NCBI RefSeq assembly: GCF_003946205.1
Contig: NZ_RHOS01000002.1
Coordinates: forward strand, 124,001-188,000
Reading direction: 5' to 3'
Source: Companilactobacillus keshanensis
Lineage (GTDB): Bacteria; Bacillota; Bacilli; Lactobacillales; Lactobacillaceae
DNA: 64,000 bases
The position numbers and the translations under genes were made by a program. The first letter of the stretch is position 1. Each line of letters opens with the position of its first letter. Below are positions 24,893 to 34,388 of this stretch, in pieces. The notes below the pieces were generated by a model, which saw nothing but the letters and a program-made list of their open reading frames with translations, did not search any database and was not told where the DNA came from.

Positions 24893-25366
24893 ATGAACAA
24901 AAAAAATCGTATCTATTTAGCCGGACCTTTTTTCGATGAACAACAGGTAAAACGACTCGATGAAATTCAAGCACTGTTAGAGCAAAATGAAACTATCGGT
25001 GATATATTCCGCCCCGCTAGTGCTGAATACACTGATGCAAAAGTTGGCTCCTTTGAATGGCAATCAGCTGTTTTCAAACATGACATCAACAATATCAACG
25101 TTTCCGATGTTGTAGTGGCAATGTTAGACTATAAGATAGAAGGAAATGAACCAGAACCTGATTCAGGAACGGTCTGGGAATGTGGTTATGCCTTTGCGAA
25201 TAATATTCCTGTCGTCGCCGTTAGAAATGTTTCCGACCTACCGTTAAACCTTATGTTAGCTGGAAGTTTAACAGCCTTCTTTAACGGCTCAGATAGTGTA
25301 CAAAAATTAAAAGATTATGATTTTAATCAATTAATGACTCGTTATGAAGATGTAAAAGTATTTTAG
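24893..25366 (+). CDS. Nucleoside 2-deoxyribosyltransferase
   Basis: A 157-residue cytosolic enzyme that transfers deoxyribose between nucleobases, a typical lactobacillus salvage reaction. The fold starts with RIYLAGPFFDEQQ, and the catalytic glutamate lies in DSGTVWECGYAFA near residue 90-100, with the substrate-binding aspartates in DVVVAMLD. The length is normal for the family. AAGGAGAG precedes the ATG. A TetR-type gene follows by 10 bases and may be co-transcribed. Confidence 0.92.
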   Translation: MNKKNRIYLAGPFFDEQQVKRLDEIQALLEQNETIGDIFRPASAEYTDAKVGSFEWQSAVFKHDINNINVSDVVVAMLDYKIEGNEPEPDSGTVWECGYAFANNIPVVAVRNVSDLPLNLMLAGSLTAFFNGSDSVQKLKDYDFNQLMTRYEDVKVF

Positions 25367-25376
25367 GGGGAAAAGT

Positions 25377-25931
25377 ATGTCACAGGTAACACAACGAACA
25401 AAGAAAAACATTATCGATGCTATGATCTCTTTATTAGAGAAAAAATCTTTTGAAAAGATCACTGTCGCCGATATTTGTACGGAGGCCATGATCAATCACA
25501 GTACCTTCTACCGTTACTTCACTGACAAATTCGTTTTATTGCGATCCGTCTTTGCCTACCTATTAGATGATTTGATAAGCAACACTGGTAATGCTGAAAC
25601 GATCGTTGCCCAAATTGCCGACTTCATTGAAACCAATAATAACTTCATGCGCCATATATCACCGCAATATCAAACTAAGGCCAATCTCTATCCAGAGTTT
25701 CGCAGTATTCTAAAAGATTTGGTTGAAAATAAATACAAAGAACCTGAGAGTCAAGATGATCCTCTTATTCAGACAATAGTTCATTCAGATACACCCGAGT
25801 TAATGATCAGTTTCATTGTTGGTGGACTAGTTGGACTTGTTGAATACCTTGAAGATCATGATTTTCAGGTCCCCATGAAAGAGTTCACCGTCTTTGCCGA
25901 GAGCTTCTTTAGAAAATTGGCTAAATTATAG
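25377..25931 (+). CDS. TetR-family transcriptional regulator
   Basis: A 184-residue regulator with the TetR helix-turn-helix at residues 10-55 (NIIDAMISLLEKKSFEKITVADICTEAMINHSTFYRYFTDK) and a helical ligand-binding domain of the YcgE/DhaS-like type. It is followed by a terminator and then by an MMPL exporter on the same strand, the usual partner of such regulators, so it probably controls that exporter. It may share a transcript with the upstream deoxyribosyltransferase gene. Confidence 0.85.
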   Translation: MSQVTQRTKKNIIDAMISLLEKKSFEKITVADICTEAMINHSTFYRYFTDKFVLLRSVFAYLLDDLISNTGNAETIVAQIADFIETNNNFMRHISPQYQTKANLYPEFRSILKDLVENKYKEPESQDDPLIQTIVHSDTPELMISFIVGGLVGLVEYLEDHDFQVPMKEFTVFAESFFRKLAKL

Positions 25932-25954
25932 AAATTTTTTTGGTACAGAATCGT

Positions 25955-25989
25955 CACTTTGTCTCATTTTGAGACTAGTGGCTTTTTTT
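25955..25989 (+). terminator. Terminator of tetR gene
   Basis: CACTTTGTCTCA pairs with TGAGACTAGTG (one bulge) and is followed by GC and a T run. Confidence 0.75.
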
Positions 25990-26061
25990 GTTTCTTAATT
26001 TTTTTCTCCGAATAGCTATAATCGTCATTATGAGGAAAACTCTGAAAGGGATGAGATTATT

Positions 26062-28758
26062 ATGGAGAAATTTTTCAATACACTCAGCAATAGTGTTCAC
26101 AAGCACGCCAAAATGTGGATCACTATTGTTGCAGCTATTACCGTAATTCTTGCCATAGGTTTGCCTAGAATTGAAATGAAATTCAGTAATGACGTTTTCG
26201 TTAATTCCAATTCTAAACCTTATAAAGATACGCAAACTTATCAAAAGAACTTCGGTGGTGATGCTGTTTATGTCATGGTAAGTGGCAAGCAGGATCAGAT
26301 ACTATCACAAAAAAATATGAAGAAGCTAAATACGCTGGACAAGAAGATCAGCAAGTTGGATAACGTTCGTGGAACTACTAATGTAGTAGCTTTAATGAAT
26401 GATGAATTATCACAATTAGCTGATAATCCAACTCAAGCTTCTAATATGAAGGGATTAAATCTTACTTTAACTCCTAAGATTCAAAAGGATGTTATGAACT
26501 CATTATCTGATAAGCAAAAAGCTGCTTTGATGACTAAGATTCAAGGTTCATTAACAACCGAGCAAACAGCTCAGGTTACACAATTTGTACCAACAATTTT
26601 AACAGATACTCAAAAAGCTCAAGTCGCTGCTGCACAGCAACAAGCTACTGCTAAAATTGCTCAATTACCCGCAGCACAACAACAAGCTGCTGCTGCACAA
26701 GTTCAAGCATCTGCACAAACTCAACTTATGGGAATGTTGACAGCTACTCAGACTAAACAAGTTCAAGCTTATACAATGACGATCTTAAATGATCAACAAA
26801 AACAAGCGCTTGAACAAAGTATCTTACCAATGATCCCTAAGGTGCAAAACATGTCTAATGCACTCTTAAGAGACATTCTTCTTAGTGATAACGGTAAAGT
26901 TCCATCTGCCATTTCGCAATTATTACCTAAGAACGCTAAACATACTGTATTAATGGTTAACACTAAGAACACAACTGACATGGACGCTAACGTTAAATTA
27001 ATGAAAGACGTTCATAAGGCTGTTAAAGATACTAACTTTAAAGGCAACGTTAAAGTCAGAACAGCAGGTACTCCTGTAGTTATCGGACAAGTTAAGAATG
27101 TTGTTATCCAAAACATGGCCGTTATGGTTGTTATTGCCGTAATTATCATGTTGATCATCTTGGCCTTGATCTTCCCTGTTAGAAGAAGATTATCACCATT
27201 GCTATTTGTTCTAATTGGTTTGATCTGGACATTTGGCTTGATGGGTTGGTTCAATCTTCCTATCACACTTGCTACAATGGCCACTCTACCAATTATTATT
27301 GGACTTGGTACTGACTTTGGGGTTCAGTTCCAAAATCGTTATGAAGACGAGTATCGCAGTTCTGAAGATTCAGAAGGTTCAATCAAACTTTCCATTACTA
27401 AGATGGGACCTGCCGTCGGAATTGCCTTAGTAGTTATGATGTTTAGTTTTCTAACTATGTTCTTCTCTAAAGCTCCAATGATGAAACAATTCGGTGTAAC
27501 CTTGGCACTTGGTGTTCTATGTGTCTACATCGTTGAGTTCTTCATGATGTTTAGTACTTTCACACTCTTAGATGGTTCAGAAAAAGCTCATGCTAAATTT
27601 GTGGCTAAGAATAAGATAAGAAAAGAAAAACACAAAAACGGCACAACTCGTTTATCCGGCTGGTTGGCTAACTATGCCAAATTTGTTACTAAACATGCTG
27701 CATGGGTATTTATCATTGCCCTAGTTCTTGGTGGCTTCGGATTCTTCGTTGAAAGAAATATCGGTACTGAAACAGATATTTTGAAGATGATCCCTCAAGA
27801 CATGTCAGAATTACAAAATACAAAATATCTACAAAAACAAGTTGGTTCAACTGTTTATATCAACTACCTAGTCAAAGGCGATGACGTTCGTGATAAATCT
27901 ACTATGAAACGTATCGACAAGATGGGTAAGAAAGAAAATAATAAGTATAAGGATATTACTGGTGTAACCAGTCTTTCTTCAACTTATAAACAATTAGGTG
28001 GTTCTCTAGATTCTAGTCAATCAACTATGAACACTGGGATCAAAAATATCCCTGATTCACTCAAAAAGACGGTTATTAGCAATAATGAACAATATGCAAC
28101 AATTCAATTTAAGGTCAATCAACATCTTTCATCTAAAGATCAACAAAACTTAATGGATAAAATTACTAAAGACATTGGTGGTAATCACAATGGCCTGAAG
28201 ATTTCTCCTGCTGGTCCACAAGTTATGATGTTGATCGGTGTAAGTAATGTAACTTCAAACCATAATTTGATCATGTTTGCTGGTTTGATCATTATCTTCA
28301 TCGTCTTACTATTGGTTTACCATGAGTTCAGATTGGCTGTTTATCCAGTGCTTCCTATCTTGGTAGTACTTGGACTTTCACCACTAACTCTATGGTTAAT
28401 GCATACAACATATAACCCAGTTACAATTGCGCTTAGTTCATTAGTTCTAGGTATTGGTACCGAATTTACGATCCTTATCCTAGAGAGATATCGTGAGGAG
28501 CGACTCAATAAGGTCACGCGCAGACAGGCTATTATTGATGCTGTTTCCCATGTTGGACAAGCTATCACTGTTTCAGGACTAACTGTTATGGGTGGTTTCT
28601 CAGCCATCATGTTCTCAAGTTTCCCAGTTCTTAGATCATTTGGTCTAATTACCGTACTTGATACCGGTTATTCACTGATCAGTGCTTTGACAGTCTTACC
28701 TGCCATTATCTACTTGTTCAGAAAACGTGCTGATAAGAAAGAAAAATCTACCAAATAA
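26062..28758 (+). CDS. MMPL/RND-type exporter with Q/A-rich insert
   Basis: An 898-residue membrane protein of the MMPL (HAE3-like) RND family, predicted to export hydrophobic or lipid substrates. Two halves each have one leading helix, an extracytoplasmic domain and a five-helix bundle. The sterol-sensing-like bundles include GLGTDFGVQFQNRYEDEY and GIGTEFTILILERYREER, which carry the proton-relay aspartate/glutamate and basic residues. Residues about 130-280 are unusual: a helical segment very rich in Q and A (AAQQQATAKIAQLPAAQQQAA). AAAGGGATGAG precedes the ATG. Its likely regulator is the TetR gene just upstream. Confidence 0.88.
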   Translation: MEKFFNTLSNSVHKHAKMWITIVAAITVILAIGLPRIEMKFSNDVFVNSNSKPYKDTQTYQKNFGGDAVYVMVSGKQDQILSQKNMKKLNTLDKKISKLDNVRGTTNVVALMNDELSQLADNPTQASNMKGLNLTLTPKIQKDVMNSLSDKQKAALMTKIQGSLTTEQTAQVTQFVPTILTDTQKAQVAAAQQQATAKIAQLPAAQQQAAAAQVQASAQTQLMGMLTATQTKQVQAYTMTILNDQQKQALEQSILPMIPKVQNMSNALLRDILLSDNGKVPSAISQLLPKNAKHTVLMVNTKNTTDMDANVKLMKDVHKAVKDTNFKGNVKVRTAGTPVVIGQVKNVVIQNMAVMVVIAVIIMLIILALIFPVRRRLSPLLFVLIGLIWTFGLMGWFNLPITLATMATLPIIIGLGTDFGVQFQNRYEDEYRSSEDSEGSIKLSITKMGPAVGIALVVMMFSFLTMFFSKAPMMKQFGVTLALGVLCVYIVEFFMMFSTFTLLDGSEKAHAKFVAKNKIRKEKHKNGTTRLSGWLANYAKFVTKHAAWVFIIALVLGGFGFFVERNIGTETDILKMIPQDMSELQNTKYLQKQVGSTVYINYLVKGDDVRDKSTMKRIDKMGKKENNKYKDITGVTSLSSTYKQLGGSLDSSQSTMNTGIKNIPDSLKKTVISNNEQYATIQFKVNQHLSSKDQQNLMDKITKDIGGNHNGLKISPAGPQVMMLIGVSNVTSNHNLIMFAGLIIIFIVLLLVYHEFRLAVYPVLPILVVLGLSPLTLWLMHTTYNPVTIALSSLVLGIGTEFTILILERYREERLNKVTRRQAIIDAVSHVGQAITVSGLTVMGGFSAIMFSSFPVLRSFGLITVLDTGYSLISALTVLPAIIYLFRKRADKKEKSTK

Positions 28759-28768
28759 ATGGTAGTTA

Positions 28769-28803
28769 AATAGGGATGTGCAAATTGCACATCCCTATTT
28801 TTT
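28769..28803 (+). terminator. Terminator of MMPL gene
   Basis: AATAGGGATGTGC and GCACATCCCTATT pair perfectly around AAATT, followed by a T run. Confidence 0.9.
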
Positions 28804-28846
28804 ATACACATAATCTTTTTAAGTTTTAACTACAATAAATTTTTCA

Positions 28847-29731
28847 TCACTTATTCCGTCTAACGCCATCTAGCGCATGAACATCAAATGATGATAATAG
28901 CATTTCTTGAACACCTGAAGCATCCGGATCATGCATTCCTTTATTCTTATCTAGTGATTTGATTTGTGACATTTCATCATTGGTTAATTCGAAGTCAAAA
29001 ATATCCAAATTGCTCTTGATTCGACTGGAATGAACTGACTTGGGAAAGACAATAACACCATCTTGATTTTCAAAGCGCAGGATGATTTGCCCAACATCTT
29101 TGTTATACTTTTCAGACAATTTAGTAATTACCGGATCATTTAATAATTTTTGATCCCCTTGGCCTAGTGGTGCCCAGGCCTCCATCTTAACGTTATTTTT
29201 ATCTAATATTTCTCGTAATGTTCTTTGTTGGAAATAAGGATTAAACTCAACCTGATTTACAGAAGGCATAGTTGAGAATTGTGGCACAAAATTATCCCAA
29301 ATTTTAGGAGTCATATTTGATACACCAATTGACCGGATTTTACCTTCCTTTTTGGCTTCCTCCATAGCACGCCAAGCACCAGGAACATCACCATATGGTT
29401 GATGTATTAAGTATAAATCAATATAATCCAAGTTTAGTTTCTTCAATGACACATCAATGGCCTTTTTTGCAGAGTCATAGCCAAAATCTTGTAACCAAAG
29501 CTTACTTGTTATCCATATTTGGTCGCGGGAAATTCCGCTATCATTAACAGCATTACCTACTTCAGCTTCATTAAAGTAGGCAACTGCTGTATCAATATGA
29601 CGATAGCCAAACTCTAATGCCTGTTTAACCGCCTTATATGTGGAACCATCATTAGGAATTTGAAAAGTTCCAAACCCAATAGTTGGTATTTCGTTTCCAT
29701 CGTTTAATTTAATTGTAGGAATATTACTCAT
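28847..29731 (-). CDS. Aldo/keto reductase
   Basis: A 294-residue NADPH-dependent reductase of the 2,5-diketogluconate-reductase type. The catalytic tetrad is complete: Asp and Tyr in HIDTAVAYFNEAEVG, Lys in WITSKLW and His in LIHQPYG. The cofactor motif region VFPKSVHSSRIKSN is present near residue 235. It reduces aldehydes or ketones; the physiological substrate is not clear. The gene is monocistronic and divergent from the MFS gene at 29993. Confidence 0.92.
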   Translation of the reverse strand: MSNIPTIKLNDGNEIPTIGFGTFQIPNDGSTYKAVKQALEFGYRHIDTAVAYFNEAEVGNAVNDSGISRDQIWITSKLWLQDFGYDSAKKAIDVSLKKLNLDYIDLYLIHQPYGDVPGAWRAMEEAKKEGKIRSIGVSNMTPKIWDNFVPQFSTMPSVNQVEFNPYFQQRTLREILDKNNVKMEAWAPLGQGDQKLLNDPVITKLSEKYNKDVGQIILRFENQDGVIVFPKSVHSSRIKSNLDIFDFELTNDEMSQIKSLDKNKGMHDPDASGVQEMLLSSFDVHALDGVRRNK

Positions 29732-29792
29732 TATTTTTTACCACCTTTTGTTTGCTAAAGTTACTATAAGGCCAAATGGGATAATTGAAAAT

Positions 29793-29813
29793 TACTAGTT
29801 AATTATGCTAGTA
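29793..29813. promoter_or_regulatory. Operator-like dyad in the AKR/MFS intergenic region
   Basis: TACTAG (29793-29798) and CTAGTA (29808-29813) form a 6-bp inverted repeat with a 9-base spacer upstream of the aldo/keto reductase gene. The rest of 29732-29992 contains no supportable gene; an open frame on the minus strand there has no ribosome site. Confidence 0.3.
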
Positions 29814-29992
29814 TACGTAGCACGAATGCTGATAGTTAAAAATATCGTTAAACGAACGACCTCTGTTTATCCGAATAACTTTATTGATTAACTTAAAGAA
29901 CGAAACAAAACTGTTAATTAGATAATCTGATTTGTTCAAACCTCTCTTATGTCCTAGAATAGTTAGGTAACTAATATTGAGGGGGCTTAATT

Positions 29993-31180
29993 TTGAATTC
30001 ATCATCCGAAACAAATACACCCAAAACATCAAACAACTATTTTCTATTCAGTATGATGTTGATTGCGGCCAATCTGCGTTTACCGATCACCATCATGCCG
30101 CCATTACTCAAAAGCATCGAACGTGATCTCAATATTCCCAGTTCTATGGCGGGATTATTGACCTCTATTCCTTTGATCGCTTTTGCCATATTCTCACCAA
30201 TTATTGTTAAGATCGCCAAAAGTAAGGGGAATGAATTAACAATCTTTCTATTTTTTATTCTATTATTAGCAGGCAGTTATCTACGTGTCATACCCACTGT
30301 TTGGGCACTGTTCTTGGGAACGGCTCTCGTTGGGATCGGAATTGATAGTGGTAACGTCCTAGTCCCAGCCATCATCAAGGACCATATGCCTCAAAAGATA
30401 CCTTTAGGGACAGCATTATATACGCTATCTATGTTGCTGATCGGTGCTATTGGAACAGCATTTTCTGGTTATTTGATAACTAGAATCACTCTTGGAAAAA
30501 CACTCGCCATTTTATCAACTATGGGTATAATTGCCTTTATTTTTTGGATTCCAAATGTTAGAAATAATCAAAAAGATACTGCTGAAAAAGAAGATGAAAT
30601 CCCTAATTATCAAAGTGTCTGGCACCAATCCTTAGGTTGGCTAATAACGTTATACTTCGGCTTTCAATCACTGATCTACTACTCACTATTAACCTGGTTA
30701 CCAACGGTTCTAGCTGATCATGGCGTTACAACCATCTTCTCCAGTAATTTATTGACCGTCTTACAAATTGCTGGATTACCATTGTCATTTATCGTTCCAA
30801 TGTTGGCACCAAAAAAAGTCGGTATGGGATTTTTAACATGTTGTGTAGTCCTAGGTTATTTTGTAGCCCCATTAGCATTTTTAGTAAACACGACTTCCGG
30901 TATCTATCTTATTATCTGGGCAATCATTGCCGGAATTGCACAAGGGATCGCATTTAACACGGCCATTTTTTTCTTCACTAATAAAACAACTAATCCATAT
31001 CAAACCGCCGAAGTTTCTGGTATGGCACAATCAGCTGGTTATCTACTAGCTGCCTTTGGCCCAGTTGTCTTTGGTATCTTCAAACAAAGTTCTTATATCA
31101 TGATCGTAGTAGCAGTATTTGCTGCTTTATTATCAATTACCGGTGTGATAATTTATCGTGCACACCTCATCAAAGAATAA
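29993..31180 (+). CDS. MFS transporter, CynX/NimT family
   Basis: A 395-residue transporter with 12 predicted helices. The family signature LRLPITIMPPLLKSIERDLNIPSSMAGLLTSIPLIAFAIFSP spans TM1-2 (residues 27-70), and GIGIDSGNVLVPAIIKD lies in TM4. CynX/NimT relatives export or import small anions and nitro-compounds; the substrate is not predictable. It starts at TTG with GAGGGGG eight bases upstream. An alternative is a cyanate-transporter annotation, which is only a family label. Confidence 0.85.
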   Translation: MNSSSETNTPKTSNNYFLFSMMLIAANLRLPITIMPPLLKSIERDLNIPSSMAGLLTSIPLIAFAIFSPIIVKIAKSKGNELTIFLFFILLLAGSYLRVIPTVWALFLGTALVGIGIDSGNVLVPAIIKDHMPQKIPLGTALYTLSMLLIGAIGTAFSGYLITRITLGKTLAILSTMGIIAFIFWIPNVRNNQKDTAEKEDEIPNYQSVWHQSLGWLITLYFGFQSLIYYSLLTWLPTVLADHGVTTIFSSNLLTVLQIAGLPLSFIVPMLAPKKVGMGFLTCCVVLGYFVAPLAFLVNTTSGIYLIIWAIIAGIAQGIAFNTAIFFFTNKTTNPYQTAEVSGMAQSAGYLLAAFGPVVFGIFKQSSYIMIVVAVFAALLSITGVIIYRAHLIKE

Positions 31181-31242
31181 ATATTAATTTTTTCAAGCCT
31201 TGTCACAACTGTGATTGGTCAAATTTTGAAAGTCATACACAC

Positions 31243-31271
31243 TTGTGCATATTATTTTCGCATGCTACTAT
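31243..31271 (+). promoter_or_regulatory. Extended -10 promoter with overlapping dyad
   Basis: TTGTGC (31243-31248) and TACTAT (31266-31271) are 17 bases apart and the -10 is preceded by TG (extended -10). The -35 is overlapped by the dyad CACACTTGTG (31238-31247), and a similar dyad TCACAACTGTGA lies at 31203-31214, centres 34 bases apart; both could bind one regulator. Confidence 0.5.
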
Positions 31272-31325
31272 GTTTCCAAGCAAAATAAAAGACGCCCGTG
31301 AGCGTCAATTTTGGAGGAAAATAGA

Positions 31326-32540
31326 ATGAAAATAGTATCTACACAGTCAAACCATCCAGATAACTACCAAGCAAAAGTGGTCGCTTCCACAACTGCAGGT
31401 TTCGGATTGGAGAACATGGACGTAATGTTTTTATCGTTCGCCCTATCTTCTATCATTGCCGAATTGCATTTGAGCGGAACCCAAGCGGGATTAATTTCCA
31501 CGATCACTAATGTTGGTATGTTATTGGGTGGTATTTTTTTTGGAATTTTAGCCGATAAATTCGGCAGGATCAAAACCTTCACCTACACAATTTTCATCTT
31601 TGCAATTGCCACTGGAGCAATGTTCTTTGCCCACGACCTTACGACTATCTATATCTGCAGATTTCTAGCCGGAATTGGTGGCGGTGGTGAATATGGAATC
31701 GGTATGACGGTTCTTGCTGAAAGTTTCTCCAAGAAAAAACTTGGACGAATATCATCTTGGGTCGGTATGGCTGGTCAAGTTGGTGCCATCTTTGCTGCTC
31801 TACTAGCAACATTAGTTATCCCAACCTTAGGCTGGAATGCACTCTTCTTATTCGGTATCATTCCAGTTATCATTACATTCTTTATCAGACATCACTTACG
31901 CGAAAGTGACACTTTCATTAAATCCTCCAAGAAGAACCATGGTAGTGTTAAGGAATTATTTGCTACACCAAAAATTGCCTATCAGACTGTTGCCTTAATG
32001 ATCATGGCCATCGTACAAATTGCCGGTTACTTTGGACTTATGAACTGGTTACCAACAATCATGCAAAAACAACTCAACCTAACCGTTGCTAGTTCAACTT
32101 GGATGATTGCCACTATCCTCGGTATGTGTGCCGGAATGCTGACCTTCGGATGGATTTTAGATAACTTAGGACCTCGCCTAGCATTTGGATTGTTCTTAAC
32201 AGCTTCAGCTATCGGCGTCTTCATTCTAACTTTACCAACTAATATGATCTCATTGATAATTGTTGGTGCTATCGTCGGATACTTCTCAAATGGAATGTTT
32301 GCAGGATACGGAGCAGTAGTTAGTCGCCTTTATCCAACGGAGATCCGTGCCACGGCAAACAATGTCATTATGAATACCGGTCGCTGTATAGGTGGTTTCT
32401 CAAGTTTAGCCATCGGATGGATTTTGGACAATTACAATATTATGGCCGTTATGACATTTATCTCTACTCTCTATGTCATCAGTCTTATCTTCATGTTGAC
32501 CATTAGTAACTTAAAAGCTAAAAATTATCAAAATGCCTAA
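31326..32540 (+). CDS. MFS transporter, metabolite:H+ symporter type
   Basis: A 404-residue, 12-helix transporter. Motif A GILADKFGRIKTF follows TM2, and GIGGGGEYGIGMTVLAESFSKKKLGR matches the TM4-5 region of the metabolite:H+ symporter and aromatic acid/H+ symporter families; YPTEIRATANN near residue 340 is the matching second-half motif. Substrates in these families are organic acids, osmolytes or aromatic acids. ATG 31326 follows GGAGG by eight bases; the in-frame TTG 15 bases upstream contains that site and was rejected. No enzyme gene accompanies it. Confidence 0.83.
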   Translation: MKIVSTQSNHPDNYQAKVVASTTAGFGLENMDVMFLSFALSSIIAELHLSGTQAGLISTITNVGMLLGGIFFGILADKFGRIKTFTYTIFIFAIATGAMFFAHDLTTIYICRFLAGIGGGGEYGIGMTVLAESFSKKKLGRISSWVGMAGQVGAIFAALLATLVIPTLGWNALFLFGIIPVIITFFIRHHLRESDTFIKSSKKNHGSVKELFATPKIAYQTVALMIMAIVQIAGYFGLMNWLPTIMQKQLNLTVASSTWMIATILGMCAGMLTFGWILDNLGPRLAFGLFLTASAIGVFILTLPTNMISLIIVGAIVGYFSNGMFAGYGAVVSRLYPTEIRATANNVIMNTGRCIGGFSSLAIGWILDNYNIMAVMTFISTLYVISLIFMLTISNLKAKNYQNA

Positions 32541-32628
32541 ACTTGATTGAAATCATCTTTATTTATAAATATCCCTTCTATAATAAGGACATCCCCTATG
32601 AATCAAGCAGTGAAGAAAATCCCCCTCT

Positions 32629-33000
32629 TCATTGCTTTTTTATTTTGATCGAATAAATTTCCGTTAGAACAACTTCAGAATTTCCAACAAATAATTTATT
32701 ATCTATAAAACCAATTATTTTGCCTTCAATGAATTCAGGTATATCATCATTTAAATTTCGAATGTTCAATTCAACTATGATAGTTTGTTTCTTAATCACG
32801 GCCTGGTTAATAATTTTGTCTATTTCATAATTAGACATCTGTTCAGAATGTTTGCGTTCACGTTTTACTTGATCACTTTTAGCCATTTTATTGAATTTCG
32901 AAGTATGATCACTCAAATAAAATCCATTCCACTTCATCATTCCCCGATCCTGATATTCATGTAAAAATCTCGTCACTAAATCCGGATCATACTCAGTCAT
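32629..33000 (-). CDS. YolD-like protein
   Basis: A 123-residue protein of the YolD family, which accompanies UmuC-type polymerases in Firmicutes plasmids, phages and chromosomes. The N-terminal DRGMMKWNGFYLSDH and the SM-like beta-rich C terminus (ELNIRNLNDDIPEFIEGKIIGF) are typical. ATG 33000 follows a GGAGG that lies inside the end of the umuC-type gene, and start and stop overlap as ATGACTGA, so the two are translationally coupled. The SOS-controlled promoter upstream serves both. Confidence 0.8.
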   Translation of the reverse strand: MTEYDPDLVTRFLHEYQDRGMMKWNGFYLSDHTSKFNKMAKSDQVKRERKHSEQMSNYEIDKIINQAVIKKQTIIVELNIRNLNDDIPEFIEGKIIGFIDNKLFVGNSEVVLTEIYSIKIKKQ

Positions 33001-34297
33001 AAGCATTACCTCCATTGTGACCGCCAACTAATTTAGAACGGTTAATAGCGGTAGCACCTTTACATAAGCTAGAAGTTTTGACGATCGATTTAAATCCAAA
33101 TCTTCTTCTGATCGAATCAATTGTTTCATCGACCTTTTTTTCCTTTACTCTATTTTTCCCTTCATTCAATAAATCCAACTGCAAGACGTCATCATTTGAT
33201 AATTTATCACCAGAGAAATATAAATGCCTAATCGGTTGTCCCTGCCAATATTTACGAAACATTTGAATTGCTAAATCAGCTAGTTCTTTATTCAAATTGG
33301 TTGGCTCTATCTTCATTGAGTGTGCAAACCCACTACTGTTTGTTAGTCGCTTAGCATTATATGAAAAACCCACACCTAGATTGATACAAGCACTTAGCTT
33401 ATGTTGAGCACGTAATCTAGATGCTACTTGCTCGGCCAACTCTCTTATAACTACTTCTATTTCCGACTGTTTTTCATAATTATTCGGCAAAACTTGCGAA
33501 TTACCACATGATTTTTCTTTAATATGATATTTTTTTTTGATAATCGATCGATCAATTCCCCAAGATAGGGCAAATAATTGACTACCCATGATGCCAAATC
33601 TTTGTTTTAAGACATATGGATTATGGTGTGCTAAATCATAGACCGAATAAATGTTAATTTGTTCAAGTTTCAGGGCCGTACGCTTGCCGATCGACCACAA
33701 TTCATTCAAATTTTTGATTGGCCATAATTTGTCGGGAACATCTTCATAATGCCATTCACCGATCAAACTATAATCATGCTTGGCCTCAATATCCAAGGCA
33801 AATTTTGCCAACAAAGGATTATCTCCAATACCCACAGTAACGTACAATCCTAGTTCTTTTTTAATCTCAACTTGAATTTTACGCGCTACTTCAAAGGGAC
33901 TATTGCCAAATAATTGCCAGCTGTGTGTCATATCCAACAAAGATTCATCGATTGAATAAGGCTGAATATCTTCTTCAGCTGTAAAAGTTTGAAAAATCTC
34001 ATTAATTTGCAAATTACGTTTAATATAAAGATTCATTCTTGGAGCTGCAATGACCAAGCGTGGATCATCAATTGGAACCTCGCTACAACGTGTGACATTA
34101 GAAATATTAAAAAGCTTTTTTGCCATTGGCGAAGAAGCCAACACCAATCCGTCACCAGCATTATCAGCCTGCGACATGACAACTAAAACTGATTCTAATG
34201 GGTTTAGCCCACGTTCAACGGATTCTACTGAAGCATAAAAAGATTTGTTATCTATCATAAAAATCACATGTCTGGGCTCGTAACTATAGTCATACAT
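32993..34297 (-). CDS. Y-family translesion DNA polymerase, UmuC-like
   Basis: A 434-residue polymerase. The catalytic palm begins with FMIDNKSFYASVESVERGLNP (first acidic ligand and steric-gate region), and the second acidic pair is in PYSIDESLLDMT near residue 115. The HhH fingers region (LNELWSIGKRTALKLEQINIYSVYDLA) and a little-finger domain follow. Sequence and partner YolD place it with Gram-positive UvrX/UmuC proteins rather than housekeeping DinB. The start at MYDYS follows GGGGGGTGAG; earlier ATGs lie too far upstream or overlap the promoter region. SOS induction is expected. Confidence 0.9.
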   Translation of the reverse strand: MYDYSYEPRHVIFMIDNKSFYASVESVERGLNPLESVLVVMSQADNAGDGLVLASSPMAKKLFNISNVTRCSEVPIDDPRLVIAAPRMNLYIKRNLQINEIFQTFTAEEDIQPYSIDESLLDMTHSWQLFGNSPFEVARKIQVEIKKELGLYVTVGIGDNPLLAKFALDIEAKHDYSLIGEWHYEDVPDKLWPIKNLNELWSIGKRTALKLEQINIYSVYDLAHHNPYVLKQRFGIMGSQLFALSWGIDRSIIKKKYHIKEKSCGNSQVLPNNYEKQSEIEVVIRELAEQVASRLRAQHKLSACINLGVGFSYNAKRLTNSSGFAHSMKIEPTNLNKELADLAIQMFRKYWQGQPIRHLYFSGDKLSNDDVLQLDLLNEGKNRVKEKKVDETIDSIRRRFGFKSIVKTSSLCKGATAINRSKLVGGHNGGNAYD

Positions 34298-34331
34298 ACT
34301 CTGCTCACCCCCCAAAATTATATCTATACTC

Positions 34332-34360
34332 ATTATACAAACATATGTTCGTATTGACAA
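34332..34360 (-). promoter_or_regulatory. SOS promoter with LexA box
   Basis: Minus-strand -35 TTGTCA (34360-34355) and -10 TATAAT (34337-34332) are 17 bases apart. The spacer contains CGAACATATGTTTG (34351-34338), one mismatch from the Gram-positive LexA box CGAACNNNNGTTCG. LexA bound there would block the promoter of umuC-yolD. Confidence 0.88.
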
Positions 34361-34388
34361 TATAAGTTCTCAAAATTTATGGAGAAGA

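Noticed and set aside
29808..30032. A 74-codon open frame on the minus strand, considered as a transposase fragment
   Set aside because: No ribosome site, it overlaps the start of the MFS gene, and I could not match it to a transposase motif.
31291..31306. Small hairpin GACGC/GCGTC before the MFS gene at 31326
   Set aside because: Only five base pairs and no T run; too weak to call a riboswitch or terminator.
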